From NCBI GenBank assembly GCA_050011095.1, contig JBEKJU010000028.1, positions 1-37,861 of the forward strand: 37,861 nt of DNA. The letters run 5' to 3'. A model generated the notes under the pieces. It was not told where the DNA came from. It did not search any database and worked only from the letters and a program-made list of their open reading frames with translations. The position numbers and the translations under genes are program-made. This DNA comes from JBEKJU01 sp050011095. GTDB taxonomy: Bacteria; Desulfobacterota; Syntrophorhabdia; Syntrophorhabdales; WCHB1-27. The first letter of the stretch is position 1. Each line of letters starts with the position of its first letter. Shown here piece by piece: positions 7,168 through 14,793 of the stretch.

Positions 7168-8259
7168 ATGGACGACCATATTGGACGCAGGCTCTCATTT
7201 CTCGACCGTTTCCTGACCCTGTGGATCTTCCTCGCCATGTTTCTCGGCGTTGGGTGGGGCTACCTCTTCCCCGGCGTGGTCGATTTCTGGAGCCAATTCC
7301 AGAGCGGGACCACGAACATCCCCATCGCCATAGGTTTGATCCTGATGATGTACCCGCCTCTCGCAAAGGTGCGGTACGAGGAGCTTGGCGAGGTATTCAA
7401 AAACGTCAAGGTCCTCGGCCTGTCGCTCGTACAGAACTGGGTGGTCGGCCCCATTCTTATGTTCGCCCTAGCCATCGTGTTCCTCCGGGGCTATCCGGAG
7501 TACATGGTGGGCCTCATCCTGATCGGCCTGGCCCGCTGCATAGCCATGGTGATTGTCTAGAATGAGCTTGCGAAGGGCGACACGGAGTACTGTGCAGGGC
7601 TTGTGGCCTTCAACTCGATCTTCCAGATGCTCTTCTTTTCCGTATACGCCTATATCTTTATCACGGTGCTCCCCCCAATGCTCGGCCTCAGGGGGGTCGC
7701 GGTGAATATCACCATCGGTCAGATCGCCAAGAGCGTCTTTATCTACCTCGGCATCCCCTTCATCGCCGGGGTGGTGACGCGGTTCATCCTCATAAACGTG
7801 AAGGACAAGAGGTGGTACCATGAGAACTTCATCCCGAAGATCAGCCCTATCACCCTGATCGCCCTCCTCTTTACCATCCTCGTCATGTTCTCCCTGAAAG
7901 GCGAATATATCGTCAAGATCCCTCTCGACGTGGTCCGCATCGCGATCCCGCTTCTCATCTACTTCGTCATCATGTTCCTCGTTTCCTTCTACATGAGCGG
8001 CAAAGTCGGTGCCCACTACGGCCAGGCCGCGACCCTCTCTTTTACTGCCGCGTCCAACAACTTTGAATTGGCCATCGCGGTTGCCGTCGCCGTCTTCGGC
8101 ATCAACTCGGGCCAAGCCTTTGCGGCCGTGATCGGTCCCCTCGTCGAGGTGCCTGTCCTGATTAACCTGGTTCACCTGTCGCTCTGGTTCAAAAGGAAGT
8201 ATTTCCCTTACGCGAAGGAAACGCCAATCGGGGTGTGCTACTATACGTGCAAGCAGTAG
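7168..8259 (+). pseudogene. acr3: Acr3-type arsenite efflux permease, interrupted by an in-frame TAG
   Basis: Read through the TAG at 7558-7560, this frame gives a 363-residue, roughly ten-helix permease of the Acr3 family. Family features include MMYPPLAKVRYEE, the conserved GLARCIAMVIV with the essential Cys, NELAKGDTEYCAGLVAFNSIFQ, and SFTAASNNFELAIAVA. The stop replaces codon 131, where relatives have Trp (MVIVWNELAKGD), so a single TGG to TAG change explains it. The sequence on both sides is otherwise intact and in the same frame. Acr3 pumps arsenite out using the proton-motive force. Options are a recent inactivating mutation, a sequencing error, or amber read-through. The start overlaps no other gene and is coupled to arsR. 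Confidence 0.88.
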
Positions 8260-8295
8260 TGGCTGCTTTGATCACTTGATTGTTAAGGAGACAAG

Positions 8296-8745
8296 ATGAA
8301 AACCAGAGCCGAGATTGCCGCTGAGAAGTTCCTGCAGGGGTACAACTGTGCCCAATCAGTGGTTTACGCTTTTTGCGACGGTCTCCAACTCGACAAGGAC
8401 AGGGCGTTGAAAATGGCCTGCGGGTTTGGAGCGGGCATGGGGCGGAAAGAGGAGGTCTGTGGAGCCGTAACCGGCGGTATATTTGTCATAGGCGCGAAAT
8501 ATGGCAGAGGTGAGAATGACGATCCCTCGGCCACGGAACTGACGTACGCAAAGACACGAGAATTGATGGACCGTTTCTCGGAGAAACGCGAGACCTTTAT
8601 CTGCCGTAGCCTTCTGGGCGGCTGCGAGCTCACAACCGAAGAAGGCCATAGGCAGTTTGCGGAGAAGGACCTGCGGAACAAGACATGCAAGCTGTGCGTT
8701 CAGGACGCAGTTAACATCCTCGAAGGCATCGTTCAGGCGCCGTGA
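8296..8745 (+). CDS. C_GCAxxG_C_C family putative redox protein
   Basis: A 149-residue soluble protein with the spaced Cys pattern of the C_GCAxxG_C_C family. Cys18 lies in GYNCAQSV, a Cys lies in MACGFGAGMG, EEVCGAVTGG contributes the GCAxxG-like core, and late cysteines occur in FICRSLLGGCEL and KTCKLC. These proteins are common in anaerobes and often lie beside selenium, arsenic or C1 redox genes. Their biochemical role is unproven; the cysteines suggest a metal or thiol redox function. TTAAGGAGACAAG precedes the ATG. It follows acr3 after 36 bp and may share its transcript. Confidence 0.88.
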   Translation: MKTRAEIAAEKFLQGYNCAQSVVYAFCDGLQLDKDRALKMACGFGAGMGRKEEVCGAVTGGIFVIGAKYGRGENDDPSATELTYAKTRELMDRFSEKRETFICRSLLGGCELTTEEGHRQFAEKDLRNKTCKLCVQDAVNILEGIVQAP

Positions 8746-8877
8746 ATGTTCTCTCGCATTGCCACCACGACAGGTTTTTGGCAAAATGATTGGTATGCTT
8801 ATGACAGGCCCTGTCGGGGAATGGGCATGGCTTGCCCACCGGACCGGCCGACAAGGAGACAATAGAGGAGGTACGAG

Positions 8878-9192
8878 GTGTCACTGTTTGAAAAGATAGG
8901 CTGAATAACCTGAGGAGACGATTCGGAAACGCCAACAGTTAGCTGGCGCATGCTGCGGTTTCCCGATGGTACACAGGTCCGTGTTAATGGTTTGAGCGAG
9001 ATACTGGCCAATCTTTACTCCGAAGGCAGACAGGTCAATCAGGAAACCGCCGAAGAGATCATCAATATGCTGGAGGCCCAAAATAATTTTATCCCTTCGT
9101 CGTATCATGCCCGTAAAGAGTACGCTTATGTCCTGCTAAAGGAGTTCAGGCAATATGTTAATGAGCGAGCGGACGCCGGCACCTGGCGGTGA
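8878..9192 (+). CDS. candidate small selenoprotein with a UxxU motif (two in-frame TGA), or a broken small gene
   Basis: A GTG at 8878 is preceded by GAGGAGG with ideal six-base spacing and reads MSLFEKIG. Then come TGA (8902-8904), Ile-Thr, TGA (8911-8913) and GDDSETPTVSWR. The frame continues unchanged into an 80-residue open frame from 8950 (MLRFPDGTQVRV...), whose ATG has no ribosome-binding site. Read through, the product has 104 residues with Sec9-x-x-Sec12 in place of a CxxC. The hairpin CGCCAACAGTTAGCTGGCG at 8930-8948 has a G in its five-base loop. The loop lies about 24 and 33 bases after the two TGAs, within the usual bacterial SECIS spacing. The C-terminal part looks like a conserved small protein (IPSSYHARKEYAYVLLKEF). 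The alternative is two nonsense mutations or a frameshift. Confidence 0.55.
8930..8948 (+). promoter_or_regulatory. SECIS-like stem-loop inside the candidate selenoprotein gene
   Basis: Five base pairs CGCCA/TGGCG are followed by an A-C mismatch and one C-G pair, closing a loop AGTTA. The G at loop position 2 agrees with the loose bacterial SECIS rule. The stem is short, so the assignment depends on the in-frame TGA context rather than on the fold alone. Confidence 0.4.
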
Positions 9193-9663
9193 CGGCAATC
9201 GCAGAAGAGCAATGCTTTCAGGGCTTCTGACGGTTTTCTACACTTGCATCCACATCGGCGACAGGGAACGCCTTCCGACAGATCAAGCGGCTTTACGGCA
9301 CTACCGCGCGTACCGGTGGTGGACGAGAGAGAAAGGGGACCATAGGTTGGCATGGTGCTCGTTTTCACACGGTAATGCCCGGTTGTTGTTCAAGAGCGGA
9401 ACCAACTCTTTGCAGGTGCGATAAATGCTCTGCACCCCGACGCACACCTCCTGCAACCACAATTTTCCGTTCCCACTCCCGAATAGCATTTTCGGCCGAC
9501 AATGGTTATTCTATGATCAGTAAGCCCCTGCTAAGCTAGTGAAAAGGGAGCATAATCCTGACTTTACCCCAAAATGGGCGCGTTGGCCTTCGGAATCCCG
9601 GGTTTCAGGATTGGCCCTACTCGGCTTTTTGGCTATGCCCCGCGGATACCGGATACCGGGTTT
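9193..9663. other. gene-poor stretch
   Basis: No reading frame here has a plausible start signal and protein-like composition. Near 9647 there is a short tandem GGATACCGGATACCGGG. The minus-strand gene that follows ends at 9664. I see nothing else that can be named. Confidence 0.5.
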
Positions 9664-10848
9664 TTAAGGTAATGTCGCGGGTGAAAACGGGGAAGATTGG
9701 TTTCCCAGGGGTGTTGGTTTTCCCAGGGCCCTTTTGAGATACTCAAGCATAAGTTCTTCCACCATCTGCTCTTTTGATGTGTCGACAAAGGATTGTTTTT
9801 TCTTTGCTTCGGATTTGCTTATTTTACCGGCCTCGATAGCTGAAGATCGTAGCGCCTGCTGTAGAGCGGCATATTCGCTGACCAAATCGGATGCCGGCAT
9901 GCTTGAAAGCGATCGATATACCGAGGCCAACTGACTCGGAGCAGGAAGACGGGGCGACTCGAGAACCATTCTGGAATTCCGGGCATAACGTTTCAGACCT
10001 CCCAGTATGTCACCCGGTTTGACAAAGTTTATACCTGACCAGCCGGCTCGAAGCCATTGAAAAGCTCCAGCCCTGACCATGGGAGGCGAGCTGCCCGATT
10101 CGGCATAGACGGCAACCGAAAAATAATCGTAGATGTAAGACTTTGCCCATCCAAGCCAGGTTTTCATGGTCCCGGGTTCATTTGAATAGAAGTAGGTCCA
10201 GTCATTGTCATTGCCCAGAATGACCCCCTTCTTCCCGACATTTGATTCGCCGATCTGTTTCGATATGGAGATTAACACCTGTCGGCCCCCGTGGTTAAGG
10301 AGGATAAGGGTTCTTTTCAGGCCATATTCATGGTAAACGCCGGTGGTGAGATCAGGGGTGTCTGAGTCGTGCTGCATGCCGCGAATAACGACTGGAGCCC
10401 CGCCAGGAGGAATCGCGCTCCAACTGGCCGGCATTTTCTGCATGTCACTTCGAGGATTGGACCAGATGGAGTAACGCAGGGAAGATGGTCTCGCAATGAT
10501 TGCCGGAACGAGAGAGCTGTAGGAGTACGCCATGAATCGAGGAAAGGCGATCTTTGTGTCGAATTCAAAGTAGGCCCCGTAAGACCGATTCGATTCCGGG
10601 AGGGAGTATTCCCTGATGTTTTTTGAGGTCAGGACGTAATCCACCAGGGTAGCAACCGTCTGTTCATCAAAACCGGTTTTGGAATCGTTACAATACTGGA
10701 CGAGACGCACTGCGGCGTCGCTGACAGGGCGGGGGATGTCCGTGAGAGAAGCAGCGGGGGCGGGTGGATACGCCGCCATGAGCAGCAGCCCGAGCAGAAA
10801 GCAGCGCCATATCCGCGAAAAATGCCAAAAATGGGTCTGTTGATTCAC
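9664..10848 (-). CDS. exported protein of unknown function
   Basis: A 394-residue protein starting at GTG. Residues 14-33 (WRCFLLGLLLMAAYPPAPAA) form a signal peptide with a probable cleavage after APAA. The mature part contains many aromatic residues (SYGAYFEFD, WTYFYSNEPGTMKTWLGWAKSYIYDYFSVAVY) and a segment LKRTLILLNHGGRQVLISISKQIG that looks like a beta-rich core. The C-terminus is helical, Lys/Glu-rich and ends in a disordered Pro/Ser tail. I do not recognise the family. The protein probably acts in the periplasm or at the outer membrane. No Shine-Dalgarno is obvious before the GTG, and no later start would keep the signal peptide. It stands alone between gene-poor stretches. Confidence 0.72.
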   Translation of the reverse strand: MNQQTHFWHFSRIWRCFLLGLLLMAAYPPAPAASLTDIPRPVSDAAVRLVQYCNDSKTGFDEQTVATLVDYVLTSKNIREYSLPESNRSYGAYFEFDTKIAFPRFMAYSYSSLVPAIIARPSSLRYSIWSNPRSDMQKMPASWSAIPPGGAPVVIRGMQHDSDTPDLTTGVYHEYGLKRTLILLNHGGRQVLISISKQIGESNVGKKGVILGNDNDWTYFYSNEPGTMKTWLGWAKSYIYDYFSVAVYAESGSSPPMVRAGAFQWLRAGWSGINFVKPGDILGGLKRYARNSRMVLESPRLPAPSQLASVYRSLSSMPASDLVSEYAALQQALRSSAIEAGKISKSEAKKKQSFVDTSKEQMVEELMLEYLKRALGKPTPLGNQSSPFSPATLP

Positions 10849-11623
10849 TTGAGATATTATGTTAGCTATTTATTTTTTTCGCAAGGCATAAGAGCGGAAA
10901 GCCTTCCGTATCAACTCTATAAAGAACCGGTCAAGGAGTCAGTTCTCCAGCGGGGGCGGGTCCGGGTCCGGCCATGGCCGGTTGCTGCCAGCTTTCTTGT
11001 CCGATATCATGTCTTACGCCTCCTATGGTTCGGCTCGACGCCCAGACGGGTGACGCGGAAACCGTACAATAACCATTACCCCGGCCGACCGGGTTACGAG
11101 AACGTCCTGCCTTTCAATTCCGAAACACTAAGTAGTATGTGTGGCAACAGATAACATAAACAGCGGAATAGCCTCCGGTTGAGAGAAGATCTCGAAAACA
11201 ATACCTTGCGAGGAGAAATCGGACAAACGATGGGAACGGCATTACATTTTTCATGGGTCTCGAAGTCGCGCCCTTTCTAATGGTGAGGTCTGTGTTGATC
11301 GGGAACGTTGGATGCCGGCGGCTATTCACAGCAGTCATCACGGTTCTGGGCATTCTATCCGGTGTAACCGCCCTCCTTGCCGGCCCGTACGTACTGGAAA
11401 AACGATCCGCCCTCAGACCGGTCCTCACGTGGTCTTCGGTGCCCCCTACGATGATTACTATACCGAGGTGAAGGTTTCTCTGGATGAAGACAAGCGTCAC
11501 GCGCTCGAGTTCCAGCCCTTGTACGCCATGGGCCGACGGGGGTATCCTAACTTCTTCCACGGCATCGGCAGGACAGTAGTATTGCTGGACGGGGTCAGGA
11601 TAAGGTAGGCAAGGAGTCGCCCT
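10849..11623. other. gene-poor stretch, possibly decayed coding sequence
   Basis: Several overlapping open frames exist on both strands, but none has a ribosome-binding site or a recognisable domain. One frame near 11315-11390 encodes a hydrophobic run (LFTAVITVLGILSGVTALLAG) that could be a signal or membrane segment. It leads into unrelated sequence, as expected for a frameshifted remnant. AAGGAG at 11611-11616 belongs to the chrA gene downstream. Confidence 0.45.
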
Positions 11624-12838
11624 TTGGTGGGTGCGGGAGGTCGGCGCGGATTCATGGGTGAGGGTGTGGCCGGCGGTGTTACGGACAAGCAAAGGAACGG
11701 GAAGGGTTCGGTTCGCGAGGTGGCGGGGGTCTTCCTGAAGCTCGGCACCATCGGCTTCGGCGGCCCGGCGGCCCATATCGCCATGATGCACGACGAAGCG
11801 TGCCTGCGCCGGGGATGGGTGAGGGAAGATCGCTTTCTGGATCTTCTGGGGGCAGCCAACCTCATTCCGGGGCCAAGCTCGACCGAATTGGCGATCTATC
11901 TCGGATATGAGAGGGCCGGGTGGAGGGGGCTCGTCGCGGCCGGGGCCTGCTTCATCCTGCCGGCCATGCTCATCGTCCTGGCGCTCGCACGGGCCTATGT
12001 TAAATACGGCAGCGCGCCCCAGGCGACATGGCTTCTATATGGCATCAAGCCTGTAGTCACGGCAGTCATCGTCCAGGCCCTCTGGAAGCTCGTCATGACC
12101 GCTGTCAAAGGCCTGTTGCCGGCATGCCTGGGGCTCCTCGTGCTCGCGCTCTATCTCGGGGGATTCAACGCAATAGCCCTCATTTTCGGCAGCGGCCTTC
12201 TTGTGATGGCAATCCGGAATGGATGGCGCCTGTGGCGAGGGGGCGGGTCCGTCCTTGCAATCCTGCCGGCCCTTGGCCTGCCGGCGGGAGCGGCTGCAGC
12301 GCCTTTCAGTCTCACGGGCCTGTTCTTGACGTGCCTCAAGATCGGGTCGGTCGTCTTCGGCTCCGGCTACGTGCTTCTCGCGTTTCTGCGCGCCGACTTC
12401 GTGCAGCGACTGGGCTGGCTCACGGACCATCAGATTCTCGATGCCGTGGCCGTGGGTCAGTTCACGCCAGGTCCTGTCTTTACTACCGCGACGTTCATCG
12501 GGTATCTACTGGGCGGCGTGCCGGGGGCCATACTGGGGACGGTCGGCATCTTCCTCCCCTCCTTCTTCCTTGCCGCCGCTTTTTTCCCCCTGGTAGGCAT
12601 GCTCCGCCGCTCCCGATGGGCGGGCGCTTTCCTGGACGGGGTCAACGTGGGGGCGCTCGGCCTTATGACCGGGGTCACCTGGCAGCTCGGCCGCGCTGCC
12701 CTCGTCGATTGGCCCACTTTAGGGCTGGCAATAGTTTCGGCTTTTGTCCTCTTCCGGTTCAGGATCAACTCGGCCTGGATCATTCTGGGTGGAGGCGTTG
12801 CCGGACTGGCCTGTAAATTGGTTGCGTGGAACCCCTGA
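11624..12838 (+). CDS. chrA: ChrA family chromate/anion transporter
   Basis: A 404-residue membrane protein made of two homologous halves, as in long-chain CHR transporters. Each half opens with a CHR motif: FLKLGTIGFGGPAAHIAMM (about 38-56) and FLTCLKIGSVVFGSGYVLLAFL (about 231-252). Each then has a PGP motif: NLIPGPSSTELAIYLGY and GQFTPGPVFTTATFIGY. Both halves therefore look intact. ChrA proteins export chromate or related oxyanions by a proton-linked mechanism; homologues outside resistance plasmids often have unknown anions. The start is a TTG with AAGGAG seven bases upstream; an ATG at 11654 is the alternative. Confidence 0.9.
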   Translation: MVGAGGRRGFMGEGVAGGVTDKQRNGKGSVREVAGVFLKLGTIGFGGPAAHIAMMHDEACLRRGWVREDRFLDLLGAANLIPGPSSTELAIYLGYERAGWRGLVAAGACFILPAMLIVLALARAYVKYGSAPQATWLLYGIKPVVTAVIVQALWKLVMTAVKGLLPACLGLLVLALYLGGFNAIALIFGSGLLVMAIRNGWRLWRGGGSVLAILPALGLPAGAAAAPFSLTGLFLTCLKIGSVVFGSGYVLLAFLRADFVQRLGWLTDHQILDAVAVGQFTPGPVFTTATFIGYLLGGVPGAILGTVGIFLPSFFLAAAFFPLVGMLRRSRWAGAFLDGVNVGALGLMTGVTWQLGRAALVDWPTLGLAIVSAFVLFRFRINSAWIILGGGVAGLACKLVAWNP

Positions 12839-13042
12839 CGGGGGCGTGCGTGCGCAGAATAGGCGAAGGGGGAAAACCTCATGAGCAAGAGAGCACCTTC
12901 CAATCATGCCCGCCCTTGGGGATGTGGCCCGGTCCAATATTTTGTGGATTTCTTCCCTCCGGTCGGCTTAGAATACACGCGGGTGGCGATGCCGGTTGTT
13001 CCTTGCCGCCATTGAAAGGGGAGGGGACATAAAGAGCGCAAT

Positions 13043-14203
13043 ATGGGCAGCATAACAGGAAAAACAGCCATCGTGGGTGTAGCCGAATCGGACCTCGGGT
13101 ATACCCCGGACAAGACATTCCTCCAGCTCATCGCGCAGGCGACGGACAGGGCGCTTGACGATGCGGGGCTGGCGAAGAACGACATAGACGGCTTCTTCTC
13201 CGCCGGCTGGCTTACCATGGAATCGATCATGGTCGCCGAGTACCTTGGCGTATGCCCAGCCTATTCGGACAGCACGATGCCTGGTGGGTCCGCATTCGAA
13301 TTCCACGTGCAGCATGCGGCAGCGGCCATTTCGGCGGGTCTGTGCGAAACGGCCCTTGTCTGCTATGCGGAGACGCGCCTCTCTGACCGCAAGAAGCGCA
13401 TAGCCATGAACTGGGCGTCCGGGGCCGCGCAGGAACCGGAAGAACAGTTCGAGGTACCCTATGGCTGCTGGCTACCTATTCCGACGTATGCCCTCGCGGC
13501 CCAACGCCACATGTACCAGTATGGCACGACGGGAGCGCAACTGGCGGAGATTGCGGTGGCCGCTCGGAAATGGGCCGGTCTCAACCCCCTGGCCTCCATG
13601 CGTGACCCCCTCAGCATCGAAGACGTCCTTACCTCGCCCATGATGTCTACACCCCTCCATCTGCGGGACTGCTGCCTCGTGAACGACGGAGGTGGGGCAA
13701 TCGTTCTTACGAGCGCCGAGCGGGCGAGAGACCTTCGAAAGAAAGCCGTCTTGGTGCTTGGCTGCGGCGAGGCGCACACGCACCGGAGCATCACCGGTAT
13801 GCCCGATCTTACGGTAAGCCCCGCAAAGGCGTCGGGTGAGAGGGCCTTTCGCATGGCCGGCCTTGTCCCTTCGGACATTGATGTCCTCGAGCTTTACGAC
13901 TCCTTCACGATCACCGTCCTTCTTCAACTGGAAGATCTGGGCTTCTGCCCGAAGGGCGAGGGGGGGCGGTTTGTAGAGGGGCAGCGACTGGCCCCCGGCG
14001 GATCCAGGCCGACGAACACGAGCGGCGGGGGCCTATCATACCTCCACACGGGCATGTTCGGCATTTTTCTGCTTATCGAGGCGGCCAGACAGCTCCGCGG
14101 CGAGTGTGGCGGCCGCCAGGTGGCGCAGGCAAGGACGGCGCTCTGCAACGGCATCGGCGGGTCGCTCGCCTCTAGCGGGACCGTGATCCTAGGGATCGAT
14201 TGA
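13043..14203 (+). CDS. thiolase-like protein (SCP2/lipid-transfer type, DUF35-partnered)
   Basis: A 386-residue member of the thiolase fold. It has the N-terminal strand KTAIVGVAESDLGY, the segment MPGGSAFEFHVQHAAAAISAGLCETALVCYAE (about 76-107), and the C-terminal loop CNGIGGSLASSGTVIL. In biosynthetic or degradative thiolases an active-site Cys would be expected around MPGGSA; none is there, as in many members of this subgroup. Members paired with a DUF35 protein form heteromeric acyl-CoA thiolases or related enzymes, for example BbsAB of toluene degradation. A DUF35 gene follows 57 bp downstream. The substrate is unknown; an aromatic or branched acyl-CoA is a guess from the neighbourhood. 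The upstream GGGGAGGGG is rather far from the ATG. Confidence 0.85.
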   Translation: MGSITGKTAIVGVAESDLGYTPDKTFLQLIAQATDRALDDAGLAKNDIDGFFSAGWLTMESIMVAEYLGVCPAYSDSTMPGGSAFEFHVQHAAAAISAGLCETALVCYAETRLSDRKKRIAMNWASGAAQEPEEQFEVPYGCWLPIPTYALAAQRHMYQYGTTGAQLAEIAVAARKWAGLNPLASMRDPLSIEDVLTSPMMSTPLHLRDCCLVNDGGGAIVLTSAERARDLRKKAVLVLGCGEAHTHRSITGMPDLTVSPAKASGERAFRMAGLVPSDIDVLELYDSFTITVLLQLEDLGFCPKGEGGRFVEGQRLAPGGSRPTNTSGGGLSYLHTGMFGIFLLIEAARQLRGECGGRQVAQARTALCNGIGGSLASSGTVILGID

Positions 14204-14260
14204 CTCGCATGTCAGCGAAGGTAGCGGAAGTCTTACGAGCAGCCGAACTGGTGTGACGCG

Positions 14261-14671
14261 ATGACGGACTACAAGAAACCACTCCCGTACATACACGCGG
14301 AGACGAAGCCTTACTGGGATGGCGCGAAGAGACACGAACTCCTGATCAGGAGATGCCGGGCCTGTGGCCGGCACTACTTCTACCCCCGGGACTTCTGTCC
14401 ATATTGCTTTTCCTTCGACGTCGAATGGGTCAGGGCAAGCGGCAGGGGCACCATCTACTCCTTTACCATCTGCCATCGCGGCGCGCAGGCCTTCGAGGCC
14501 GACGCGCCCTACAACCTGGTCCTCGTGGAGTTGGAGGAAGGGGTCCGCATGATGAGCACGATAGTGGGATGCCCGAAGGACGATCTGAAAATCGGCATGC
14601 CTGTGGAGGTTGTCTTCGATGACGTCACCCCCGAGGTCACGCTGCCCAAATTCAGACCGGCCGCGGGATAG
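14261..14671 (+). CDS. DUF35 / Zn-ribbon OB-fold acyl-CoA-associated protein
   Basis: A 136-residue protein. The N-terminal rubredoxin-like zinc ribbon has Cys32-x2-Cys35 and Cys46-x2-Cys49 (CRACG...CPYC). An OB-fold follows (RGTIYSFTICHRG through LKIGMPVEVVFDDV). Such proteins bind acyl-CoA and form complexes with SCP2-type thiolases, as BbsA does with BbsB and as in archaeal HMG-CoA synthase complexes. Its position immediately after the thiolase-like gene suggests a stable complex and one transcript. All four zinc ligands are present and the length is usual. Confidence 0.9.
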   Translation: MTDYKKPLPYIHAETKPYWDGAKRHELLIRRCRACGRHYFYPRDFCPYCFSFDVEWVRASGRGTIYSFTICHRGAQAFEADAPYNLVLVELEEGVRMMSTIVGCPKDDLKIGMPVEVVFDDVTPEVTLPKFRPAAG

Positions 14672-14793
14672 CTCGTCATTCCCATTGACCCGTGTCCGGG
14701 CCGGACGCGCGGGCGCCTCGATCAACCTTCAAAAATGACGAAAAACCTCGTCGGTCCCGATATACAGGGATTATACAATAAGGTCGCGAACCA

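Noticed and set aside
8803..8815. GACAGGCCCTGTC palindrome as terminator
   Set aside because: It is a short palindrome with no T run, so termination is not supported.
10849..11623. Minus-strand frames 11114-11791 and others as genes
   Set aside because: No start signals or domains; part of the frame is antisense to chrA.
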